DNA of 8,349 nt from positions 1-8,349 of the forward strand of contig DHFM01000035.1 of assembly GCA_002400405.1 (NCBI GenBank), written 5' to 3'. Origin of the DNA: Candidatus Moranbacteria bacterium UBA4824. Lineage in GTDB: Bacteria > Patescibacteriota > Minisyncoccia > Moranbacterales > UBA2206. Shown piece after piece: positions 1 to 5,021 of this stretch; position 1 is the first letter of the stretch, and each line of letters opens with the position of its first letter. The notes under the pieces are model-generated. The model was given only the letters and a program-made list of their open reading frames with translations, was not told the origin of the DNA and ran no database searches. A program made the position numbers and the translations under genes.

Positions 1-49
1 GTTCTAGTCTAGAGCCTTGTTTATTGTAAATCATAAAGAAAAAATATTT

Positions 50-229
50 ATGATAGTCGATCCACCAATTTATAACGGGCGTGATTATGATAAAATGGCA
101 AATGACATGCCAAATGTTAATTCATCAAGTGTCTCAGTCCAGAATTTTAAAGGGGCAATTTCTAATTGGAAAAATCAAGGATATAAGCAGGTCTCAAAAG
201 AATTTTTTATAAAAAATACTAATTCTTAA
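50..229 (+). CDS. Unrecognised 59-aa hypothetical protein, possibly a gene remnant
   Basis: An open frame runs from ATG 50 to TAA 227-229 and encodes 59 residues. A TTG at 17 could add 11 residues, and the frame is closed by TAG at 5-7, so the gene cannot extend out of the window. The product is polar and Asn/Lys-rich, with a Pro-Pro near the N-terminus (VDPPIYNGRDYD) and no signal peptide, membrane segment or motif I recognise. There is no Shine-Dalgarno sequence and no clear -10 box at the spacing seen for other genes here. A hairpin begins two bases after the stop, consistent with the end of a transcription unit. It could be a real small gene or the 3' remnant of a longer one whose upstream part was lost. 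Function unknown. Confidence 0.35.
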   Translation: MIVDPPIYNGRDYDKMANDMPNVNSSSVSVQNFKGAISNWKNQGYKQVSKEFFIKNTNS

Positions 230-230
230 T

Positions 231-266
231 TTCCTAAAGCTTCGCTTTAGGAAGGTAATATTTTTT
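231..266 (+). terminator. Hairpin with trailing T-run, probable terminator
   Basis: TTCCTAAAGC (231-240) and GCTTTAGGAA (244-253) form a perfect 10-bp stem with a 3-nt loop. A run of six T follows at 261-266, separated from the stem by GGTAATA. The stem is strong, but the T-run lies about 7 nt away, so termination is plausible rather than certain. It sits right after the stop at 229 and before the toxin-antitoxin unit. Confidence 0.45.
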
Positions 267-319
267 AGAAATTGCCTTAATTAATTTAGCGCGAAATTAT
301 TTGTAGTTAAAAATAGTAT

Positions 320-325
320 TATAAT
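320..325 (+). promoter_or_regulatory. Perfect TATAAT box upstream of the antitoxin gene
   Basis: TATAAT is exact, but the hexamer 17 bp upstream (297-302, TTATTT) is a poor -35. If used, transcription would start near 332 and give a leader of about 50 nt before ATG 384. In AT-rich DNA this box could arise by chance. It competes with the GATAAT box at 372-377. Confidence 0.3.
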
Positions 326-371
326 AAAGCCTAAAAAATTTGCATAAACAACAGCATTGTGGCATTATTTA

Positions 372-377
372 GATAAT
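372..377 (+). promoter_or_regulatory. -10-like box GATAAT placed for a leaderless antitoxin mRNA
   Basis: GATAAT matches TATAAT at five of six positions and ends exactly 6 nt before ATG 384, so transcription would begin at or next to the start codon. The same spacing recurs before ATG 2408 (minus), 2767 and 5496. No good -35 is visible and no Shine-Dalgarno sequence precedes the gene. Confidence 0.4.
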
Positions 378-383
378 AAAAAT

Positions 384-878
384 ATGGCTCTGCATACTCA
401 AAAATATAAACAAGTTATCCTCTATCTTTGCGCCAAGTTGGGCAAAGAAGTGAGGGGAAAGAAAAAGTTGGCGAAATTACTATATTTCGTTGATTTTGAT
501 TTTTTTGAAAAAAATCAAAAATACTTTACCGGCGACAAATATAAAGCCTTACCAATGGGACCATTTCCAGTTTCCCTAAATGAAATGACAGCAGAAATGG
601 TAAAAGAAAAAATATTGAAAGTCGAATCGGTGCAGGAGCATAATGGATATAACGCAACTGAAATTTATACATGTCTAAAGGATCCTATCACTTCTGTTTT
701 TTCTAAGGAAGAAATAGAAATGCTTGACCGAGTTATCAAAAAATATGGAAACTTAAACGGAAAACAATTAGAAGATTTGACACACGCAGAGGCGCCATAT
801 TCCGGAACGAAACAAAATGAAGAAATATTCTACGAGCTAGCTTTCTATCGAGGAACTGATTTCAACAATCATGCTTGA
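384..878 (+). CDS. Panacea-domain (DUF4065/SocA-like) antitoxin
   Basis: The 164-residue product looks like a stand-alone Panacea domain, known from SocA, phage GepA-like proteins and the PanAT toxin-antitoxin systems, where it neutralises many unrelated toxins. Visible family features are the helical N-terminus (VILYLCAKLGK, residues 11-21), the KLAKLLYFVDFDFF stretch (28-41), the G-D-x-Y-x-A-L-P-M-G-P motif (50-60) and the late H-A-E-A-P-Y segment (134-139). ATG 384 is preferred over TTG 357: members typically begin just before this first helix, and a -10-like box lies 6 nt upstream of 384. The stop overlaps the next start by 8 nt (ATGCTTGA), so translation of the two genes is probably coupled. 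As antitoxin it should bind and silence the downstream product, and might repress the operon; no operator is evident. The domain call is firm, the partnership is inferred. Confidence 0.82.
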   Translation: MALHTQKYKQVILYLCAKLGKEVRGKKKLAKLLYFVDFDFFEKNQKYFTGDKYKALPMGPFPVSLNEMTAEMVKEKILKVESVQEHNGYNATEIYTCLKDPITSVFSKEEIEMLDRVIKKYGNLNGKQLEDLTHAEAPYSGTKQNEEIFYELAFYRGTDFNNHA

Positions 879-1233
879 ATTTATTTATCATCTATCATTT
901 GAAAAAGAAACTGCCAAATTAAAGCGGCGGTTTTATTTTTTGGATAAAGCGTTAGAGTCATTTAAGATGTTGTGTGAATTTCAATTTAATCCTCTTGATC
1001 CTCAACAAAGAATTGCCCCGGCAAAATTGCATAGAGTTACGCAAAATGATTTATGGAGTATCTGGAAGATTGAGCTTTCTGTTCATAATGTTAGACCTAA
1101 TCAGTCTCCAAGAGTTTGGTTTGCGGTGAAAGGTTCAAACATAGCTTTTTTGTGTATAGCAACGCACATTGATAATTATAGCGATAATCAAATGAATCAA
1201 GTAGCGATTGAGAGGATTAGCGATATTTTTTAA
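871..1233 (+). CDS. RelE/ParE-like small putative toxin partnered with Panacea antitoxin
   Basis: This 120-residue protein has the layout of the RelE/ParE/HigB toxin fold: an N-terminal helical pair (about residues 8-42), then strands KLHRV (52-56), LWSIWKIELSV (61-71), RVWFAVKG (81-88) and NIAFLCIATH (90-99), and a short C-terminal helix. It begins inside the antitoxin gene (ATG 871, overlap 871-878) without its own ribosome site, so its output likely depends on antitoxin translation. RelE-type members cleave ribosome-bound mRNA and ParE-type members poison gyrase; the sequence does not tell which applies. A conserved-looking H-x-D-N-Y (99-103) replaces the usual C-terminal signature. Antitoxin-first order is typical of such pairs. 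Its TAA overlaps the stop of the opposing gene. The fold call rests on pattern and context, so a non-toxic RelE-like protein cannot be excluded. Confidence 0.6.
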   Translation: MLEFIYHLSFEKETAKLKRRFYFLDKALESFKMLCEFQFNPLDPQQRIAPAKLHRVTQNDLWSIWKIELSVHNVRPNQSPRVWFAVKGSNIAFLCIATHIDNYSDNQMNQVAIERISDIF

Positions 1234-2408
1234 AAACCATTTACCAACGAATTGTAATAATTTATTTTTTGATTATAAACGTCTATTTGTTCATTGTAAG
1301 TCTTGATTTTCTTTTTATATTTTTTCAAAAGTTCGTTATAATCTTCAACTAAATCATTATATTCATCAATGTCATTTTTCTTTTTGAGTTTTGTAAGCTT
1401 CTTTTCTAGTTCAGAAAGTTTTGCTTCATCGGTTTCAAAATCCTTTTTTTGCGCAAGGAGATTTTTTTCGAGAGTGTTTATTTCACGACTGAGCGTATCA
1501 ATTTTTTTAGCCATCGCCAATGAATCGGCGATGCCGGAATAGGTTTTCCCAGAAGAGACGGGGAAAATTTTTGGCTCGCCTAATTTTTTGGCGTCAAACT
1601 GACTTAGCTCGCTGTTTTGCGAATAACTTTTCTTTTCCATTGGGACGGCTGAGCCTTTTTGGGCATCAATATCGGGAATCATGCCGATTCGAAAACCAGT
1701 AGCGGTAGTTTCGGCGTAGCAATAACCGTTAGGATAATTTGAATATTGCACCGGACATTTGATCCCGACTGCCATATGACGTTCATTATCATAAGCCAGA
1801 AGCGCTGTGTCATAACCTAATTGCGCAAGGAGATTAGCTAGGAGAAAACTTTTGTCCGAACAAACTCCTTTATTTTCAAAAAGTGTTTCATAGGGATAAT
1901 TGGTGACGCCATTTCCAGAAAGGATGCTTTGGGCGCGGGCATGATCATAAGGAATTGATTGTACAAAAGCCAAGGCAAGTTCAACAATTTGATCAGCGAC
2001 GAGTTTGTTTTGCTCGCCCAATGATTTTATATCGCTGGCGATCTGGGAAATAGAATTGTCGCTGTCATTTTTTTTAAGAAACATTGCGTAATAATTTTTC
2101 TCCCAATCAACGCCTAATTCTCCTTGATAAGTATATGTTTTTGGACTGTTAGCATAAAAAGTATAAAGTGAACCATAAAAAGTTTCTTTGAGGGCATAAT
2201 CCTTGTTGTTATATTGCCACTCAAATTCTATTTCCTTGGGATTTTCCAGAGCGATTATTGTTGGTTTTTTTTCTTGAATTTTATCGGAGATTGTTTTTTG
2301 GATAAAGTCAGGAGTATATTTTTCTCTTAGCCAAAAAAGTAAAATCAAAACAGATACTAAAAAAATAGAATAAAAAATAGCGCGTAAAATTTTTCGTAGA
2401 ATGTTCAT
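1230..2408 (-). CDS. Membrane-anchored transglutaminase-like protein with C-terminal coiled coil
   Basis: The 392-residue product has one N-terminal membrane segment (about 8-27), an extracytoplasmic region, a transglutaminase-like core and a coiled coil. The catalytic triad is readable: Cys183 in NKGVCSDKS, His211 in ERHMAVGI and Glu233 in YAETTATG, where Asp is commoner. This papain-like fold covers protein cross-linking, peptidase and amidase activities, so the substrate is unknown. From about residue 298 to 388 the protein is almost all Lys, Glu, Leu, Ile, Asn and Tyr in heptad-like spacing, suggesting oligomerisation or reach across the envelope. ATG at 2408 is chosen over TTG 2432 because a TGCTATAAT box lies between them, ending 6 nt before the ATG. 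The gene faces the toxin gene tail to tail and their stops share TTAA. The start is divergent from the 2548 gene. Confidence 0.72.
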   Translation of the reverse strand: MNILRKILRAIFYSIFLVSVLILLFWLREKYTPDFIQKTISDKIQEKKPTIIALENPKEIEFEWQYNNKDYALKETFYGSLYTFYANSPKTYTYQGELGVDWEKNYYAMFLKKNDSDNSISQIASDIKSLGEQNKLVADQIVELALAFVQSIPYDHARAQSILSGNGVTNYPYETLFENKGVCSDKSFLLANLLAQLGYDTALLAYDNERHMAVGIKCPVQYSNYPNGYCYAETTATGFRIGMIPDIDAQKGSAVPMEKKSYSQNSELSQFDAKKLGEPKIFPVSSGKTYSGIADSLAMAKKIDTLSREINTLEKNLLAQKKDFETDEAKLSELEKKLTKLKKKNDIDEYNDLVEDYNELLKKYKKKIKTYNEQIDVYNQKINYYNSLVNGF

Positions 2409-2414
2409 ATATTT

Positions 2415-2423
2415 ATTATAGCA
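2415..2423 (-). promoter_or_regulatory. Extended -10 (TGC-TATAAT) giving a leaderless transglutaminase-like mRNA
   Basis: Read on the minus strand, TGCTATAAT is a perfect extended -10. The hexamer ends 6 nt before ATG 2408, so the first transcribed base should be at or next to the A of ATG. The -35 position (2438-2443) has no consensus, as extended -10 promoters allow. It lies 2 bp from the -35 of the rightward promoter. Confidence 0.65.
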
Positions 2424-2425
2424 TA

Positions 2426-2454
2426 TTGACAAAACGTCTTTTTAGGAGTATACT
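2426..2454 (+). promoter_or_regulatory. Near-consensus housekeeping promoter (TTGACA-17-TATACT)
   Basis: TTGACA (2426-2431) and TATACT (2449-2454) are separated by exactly 17 bp, one of the two best sigma-70-type promoters in the window. Transcription should start near 2461, giving an 87-nt leader before ATG 2548 and ending at the terminator at 2718-2748, a transcript of roughly 285 nt. The -35 nearly abuts the divergent -10, so the two promoters probably compete for polymerase. Confidence 0.75.
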
Positions 2455-2468
2455 AGTTTAGTTGGATT

Positions 2469-2488
2469 AATTTCTTAAGGAGGAAATT
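2469..2488 (+). promoter_or_regulatory. Leader hairpin displaying a Shine-Dalgarno sequence in its loop
   Basis: AATTTC (2469-2474) pairs with GAAATT (2483-2488), leaving an 8-nt loop TTAAGGAG. The run TAAGGAGG at 2476-2483 is the best Shine-Dalgarno match in the window, yet no ATG, GTG or TTG follows at usable distance. It starts about 8 nt into the predicted transcript from 2461. An ATT at 2486 would open a 16-codon hydrophobic frame, but at only 2 nt spacing. Roles such as ribosome standby site or leader-peptide control are inference. Confidence 0.45.
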
Positions 2489-2547
2489 CTCAAATATTTT
2501 ATTATCTTTGCTAATAAGGTATTTTTTTATTTTTAAAATTTGTGAAT

Positions 2548-2709
2548 ATGACACAAGAAGAAAAAACAACGCAGTTAAAAAAGTTGGAAGCCTTGGTGCT
2601 TTTCCAAAAAGATTGTCTCAATAGTGAAGATTGGGATGATTATGACAAAGCAGAGGGTGAAATCGAAAAACTGGAAAAAAAAATAATTAACATCGAAGAA
2701 AAAGAATAA
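2548..2709 (+). CDS. 53-aa acidic coiled-coil-like small protein
   Basis: The frame from ATG 2548 to TAA 2707-2709 encodes 53 residues, mostly Lys, Glu, Asp, Leu and Ile. It looks like two helices (about 3-22 and 31-51) joined by a short turn containing Asn25-Ser26-Glu27-Asp28-Trp29-Asp30, so a helical hairpin or small coiled coil is likely. There is one Cys (23), no signal peptide and no membrane segment. I do not recognise a family. Support for a real gene comes from its setting: a near-consensus promoter 94 bp upstream and a terminator 9 nt after the stop bracket it exactly. No Shine-Dalgarno sequence precedes the ATG. A TAAAAT box at 2534-2539 might give a second, nearly leaderless transcript. 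It may be an abundant small protein; its role is unknown. Confidence 0.65.
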   Translation: MTQEEKTTQLKKLEALVLFQKDCLNSEDWDDYDKAEGEIEKLEKKIINIEEKE

Positions 2710-2717
2710 AAATAATT

Positions 2718-2748
2718 GCCCCGAAATAATCTGGGGCGTTTTTATTTT
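2718..2748 (+). terminator. Rho-independent terminator after the 53-aa gene
   Basis: GCCCC (2718-2722) and GGGGC (2733-2737) form a GC-rich 5-bp stem with a 10-nt loop, followed by GTTTTTATTTTA. It lies 9 nt after the stop at 2709. It ends only about 4 nt before the extended -10 of the amidase gene, so it also insulates that promoter. Confidence 0.8.
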
Positions 2749-2751
2749 ATG

Positions 2752-2760
2752 TGATAGAAT
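2752..2760 (+). promoter_or_regulatory. Extended -10 (TGA-TAGAAT) for a leaderless amidase mRNA
   Basis: TGA followed by TAGAAT (2755-2760, five of six matches) ends 6 nt before ATG 2767. There is no Shine-Dalgarno sequence. The expected -35 position lies inside the terminator stem and has no consensus. This is the same geometry as at 2415-2423. Confidence 0.55.
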
Positions 2761-2766
2761 TGAGAT

Positions 2767-3501
2767 ATGGTGAATAATTTAAATAAAATAGCAGGGATTA
2801 TTCTGATAACACTTTTTTTGAGTGGATGTGGTTTTTTGTCTAATCAAAATAATACAGAAATTATTAAAATACAGGATAGCACAGAGGAAGTACAAGAAGA
2901 AGACAGAATAGAAATAGAAACACAAGATGATAAAAAAGTTGAAATAATAAATGAAGAGAAAGAAGAAGATGAGATAATCCCGCCAAGCGTGGAAAAGGTT
3001 GAAAAACCAAAAGAAGAAATTGCAAAAAATACTAATGAGCCAAAAATAACTAATAAATTGGCGGACTGGGGATTTTCCAAAAGTGATAATCGAAAAATTG
3101 ACACAATCATCATTCATTCATCGTACAATGCGGTTGGCAAAGACGTGCATGATTTGGACGATATAATTTACAAAGAATATAAGCCTTATGGTGTTTCCCC
3201 GCACTATATTATTTCTTGGGAAGGGAAAATATACCGCTTGGTGGAGGATAAGAATGTCGCCTATCACGCCGGCGAATCCAAAGTTCCCGATGGTCGTACG
3301 GGCGTGAATAATTTTTCAATTGGAATTGAAATTGTGAACACTAAATCGGAAAAACCCAACTCGGCTCAATACGGAGCTCTTAGAAATCTCCTTGCTTATC
3401 TAAAAAGTGAATATAAAATCAAATATGTGCTTGGACATAGCGACATTGCACCGGGTAGAAAAGATGATCCTTGGAATTTTGATTTTGGGAAGGTGAGATG
3501 A
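2767..3501 (+). CDS. Lipoprotein N-acetylmuramoyl-L-alanine amidase (Amidase_2 fold)
   Basis: The 244-residue product is a peptidoglycan amidase, which cuts between N-acetylmuramic acid and the stem peptide. Residues 1-21 are a lipoprotein signal with lipobox L18-S19-G20-C21, so the mature protein should carry lipid on Cys21 and sit outside the cytoplasmic membrane. Residues 22-98 are a Glu/Lys-rich, Pro-containing linker without predicted fold. The zinc amidase domain (about 100-240) shows the AmpD/T7-lysozyme pattern: His117 in TIIIHSS, His224 in LGHSDIAPGRKDDP, and Asp234 as the third ligand; YHAG (166-169) and IGIEIV (185-190) are also typical. The length is normal for a single-domain enzyme with a linker. 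The promoter appears leaderless. The next gene is a sigma factor 113 bp downstream with its own promoter and no obvious terminator between, so read-through is possible. Role in wall turnover is expected; attack on a neighbour or host wall is speculative. Confidence 0.85.
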   Translation: MVNNLNKIAGIILITLFLSGCGFLSNQNNTEIIKIQDSTEEVQEEDRIEIETQDDKKVEIINEEKEEDEIIPPSVEKVEKPKEEIAKNTNEPKITNKLADWGFSKSDNRKIDTIIIHSSYNAVGKDVHDLDDIIYKEYKPYGVSPHYIISWEGKIYRLVEDKNVAYHAGESKVPDGRTGVNNFSIGIEIVNTKSEKPNSAQYGALRNLLAYLKSEYKIKYVLGHSDIAPGRKDDPWNFDFGKVR

Positions 3502-3537
3502 TTTTATAATTTTTATTTTTATTTATAAACTCAAATT

Positions 3538-3565
3538 TTGAAATATTTTCGAGTGTTCTTGCGTA
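3538..3565 (+). promoter_or_regulatory. ECF-type promoter of the sigma factor gene (autoregulation), copy 1
   Basis: TTGAAA (3538-3543) and TTGCGTAGTAA (3559-3569) are separated by 15 bp. The identical pair at identical spacing occurs at 4922-4953. Read as TGAAA(T)-N17-CGTA, it resembles promoters of Bacillus SigW-type ECF factors (TGAAAC-N16-CGTA). Transcription should start near 3572, giving a leader of about 43 nt with a purine-rich tract at 3571-3588. Its place before the sigma gene implies positive autoregulation. Confidence 0.78.
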
Positions 3566-3614
3566 GTAATGAGGGAGAAAGGGAAGGATTTGTCTAAATT
3601 TCTAAGCACAAGTA

Positions 3615-4199
3615 ATGCAAGAAAAAGAAGAAATAAAAAACAAAAGTGATGAAGAATTAGCAGGATTAGTCATTGATAATCCTGATTTTTATTATCCCCT
3701 AATGCAACGTTATGAAGCCAAAATTTTGCGCTATATAAGACGCATCAGTAATTTACCCAAAGAAACAATTGAAGATTTGGGACAGGAAATTTTTTTAAAA
3801 GCGTATGAAAATATAAATGATTTTGATGAAAGTTTGAAATTTTCTTCTTGGCTCTACCGGATTGCTAGAAATCATGTGATAAGTTTTTGGCGAAAAAACA
3901 AAAATACGCAAGTGGTGGTGTCTTTTGACGCCGATGAAAATTTCAAAAATATGCTTTCGGCGGAAGGTGATTTGGCGAAAAAAATAGAAGAAAAAGATAT
4001 GGCGGAAATTATCGGAAAAATTCTTTCGCAAATGAGGATAGATTATCGGGAAGTGTTGACGCTTCGATTTATGGAGGACAAGGGCTATAATGAGATTAGT
4101 GATATTTTGAAAAAACCAGTGGGAACAATTGGTACATTACTCAACCGAGCGAAAAAAGAATTGAAAGATGAATTAGAAAAAAATAATTTTAAACTTTAA
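3615..4199 (+). CDS. ECF (extracytoplasmic function) RNA polymerase sigma factor
   Basis: The 194-residue protein has the two-domain plan of group 4 sigma factors. Region 2 spans about residues 25-95, with the polymerase-binding and -10-reading segment around DLGQEIFLKAYENI and FSSWLYRIARNHVISFWRK. A variable linker follows (about 96-130), then region 4 (about 131-188), with VLTLRFMEDKGYNEISDIL and the recognition helix VGTIGTLLNRAKKEL. The length is standard and region 3 is absent, as expected. ATG 3615 follows an in-frame TAA at 3603-3605, so no longer start exists. No Shine-Dalgarno sequence lies close by. The gene follows its own putative ECF promoter (3538-3565) and is separated by 3 nt from a three-helix membrane protein, the usual place for an anti-sigma partner. 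A second copy of the promoter before the secreted protein at 5022 identifies a likely target. Confidence 0.92.
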   Translation: MQEKEEIKNKSDEELAGLVIDNPDFYYPLMQRYEAKILRYIRRISNLPKETIEDLGQEIFLKAYENINDFDESLKFSSWLYRIARNHVISFWRKNKNTQVVVSFDADENFKNMLSAEGDLAKKIEEKDMAEIIGKILSQMRIDYREVLTLRFMEDKGYNEISDILKKPVGTIGTLLNRAKKELKDELEKNNFKL

Positions 4200-4202
4200 C
4201 AT

Positions 4203-4925
4203 ATGGATAAATCAATAAGCCAAAAAGTGCTTCAAAAAATCAAGCAGGAAAAAATTTCTCCCAAATCAAAATGGAATTTTTTCCTTTGTCGAACGGGAGT
4301 CGGGATTATTCTCGTTGGTTGTTTTATTTTGGGCGCAATGTCTTTTGGAATTATCTTTAATCTTTTTTCTCAATTTGAAATGGAGAGAATTTTCAGTCGT
4401 CCCGGTGGAATGAAAATTATTTTTTTTAGCTTACCCTATGTCTGGATTTTTCTGTTAACTACTTTCCTAGTTTTAACCGTGATAGAATTTGTCAAAACTC
4501 GCCATGGATATAAATATAGAACGAGAAATGTGGCACTGGTATTTTTTACGACGGTAATATTTTTAGGCGGAGTTTTCCACGCGCTAGGTGTTAGTCAAAA
4601 AACTGAAAATTATCTAGAAAATTATTTTCCAACCTATCGGCAGATAACAAAAACTCCCAAGGATGTTTGGTCGCAACCACAGAGAGGTCTTTTGTCAGGC
4701 ACTATAGTGGCGGATGATGAAAAAAATTGCCATTGTCTGAAGCTGAGAGATTGGGAAGAAGAAATTTGGGAGGTTGAATATTCCAAAGCACTCATCCGAG
4801 CGCGAGTCAGAAAAAACCAAGGAGAGATGATAAAAATATTGGGCAGTGATTTAGGTGATCATAAATTTGAAGCAGAGGAAATTCGTCCTTGGATGGGTAG
4901 AGGAAATGGTGGCAGAAGCAATTGA
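4203..4925 (+). CDS. Three-helix membrane protein, putative anti-sigma factor
   Basis: The 240-residue product has a basic cytoplasmic N-terminus (1-28), three membrane helices (about 32-54, 71-96 and 109-130) and a soluble C-terminal domain (131-240). Positive charges at 18-30 and 99-108 suggest N-inside, which puts the C-terminal domain outside. That domain (LSGTIVADDE at 164-173, then short strands to FEAEEIRPW at 222-230) looks like a small beta-rich fold, and it contains Cys176-His177-Cys178. It starts 3 nt after the sigma stop, so co-translation is expected. Gene order and topology fit a sensor that holds the sigma factor at the membrane. However, the cytoplasmic part is only about 28 residues, has no readable zinc-finger anti-sigma motif, and I do not recognise the family. 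Its TGA stop overlaps the -35 of the next promoter. The role is inferred from position. Confidence 0.6.
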   Translation: MDKSISQKVLQKIKQEKISPKSKWNFFLCRTGVGIILVGCFILGAMSFGIIFNLFSQFEMERIFSRPGGMKIIFFSLPYVWIFLLTTFLVLTVIEFVKTRHGYKYRTRNVALVFFTTVIFLGGVFHALGVSQKTENYLENYFPTYRQITKTPKDVWSQPQRGLLSGTIVADDEKNCHCLKLRDWEEEIWEVEYSKALIRARVRKNQGEMIKILGSDLGDHKFEAEEIRPWMGRGNGGRSN

Positions 4926-4949
4926 AAGAAAATTTTGGCAAGTTGCGTA
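4922..4949 (+). promoter_or_regulatory. ECF-type promoter of the secreted-protein gene, copy 2
   Basis: TTGAAA (4922-4927), a 15-bp gap and TTGCGTAGTAA (4943-4953) repeat the elements and spacing seen at 3538-3569, while the gap sequence differs. It begins within the last codons of the putative anti-sigma gene. Transcription should start near 4956, with a leader of about 66 nt to ATG 5022. Eleven identical bases plus a second hexamer at fixed spacing are hard to explain by chance. Confidence 0.78.
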
Positions 4950-4963
4950 GTAAGTTAGGCCAA

Positions 4964-4976
4964 GAGAAATTTTCTC
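4964..4976 (+). repeat. Short dyad GAGAAA-T-TTTCTC in the leader of the secreted-protein gene
   Basis: Six-base arms around a single T form a perfect dyad about 8 nt into the predicted transcript. The central gap is too small for an RNA hairpin at full length, so an operator-like protein site is the likelier reading. In AT-rich DNA it could also be chance. Confidence 0.3.
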
Positions 4977-5021
4977 AAGAAGCTGATCACTTCTATCGTT
5001 AATAATTAAAAGTAAAAATAT

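Noticed and set aside
357..383. TTG start extending the antitoxin by 9 residues
   Set aside because: No ribosome site supports it, the Panacea domain begins right after ATG 384, and the extension would overlap the -10-like box at 372-377.
2409..2432. TTG start extending the transglutaminase-like protein by 8 residues
   Set aside because: The extra codons contain the TGCTATAAT promoter element, and the typical basic start plus membrane helix begin at ATG 2408.
2779..3117. Long minus-strand frames opposite the amidase gene
   Set aside because: They are Phe/Ser/Ile-rich mirror readings of the Glu/Lys-rich linker, without start signals. The amidase frame has clear motifs.
3505..3510. Perfect TATAAT between the amidase and sigma genes
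   Set aside because: No -35 or extended TG accompanies it and the flank is nearly all A/T, so chance is likely. The ECF-type promoter explains the sigma gene better.
3569..3649. 26-codon frame overlapping the start of the sigma gene
   Set aside because: Its ATG lies at or before the predicted transcript start near 3572, and its Lys/Arg-rich product looks like an out-of-frame reading.
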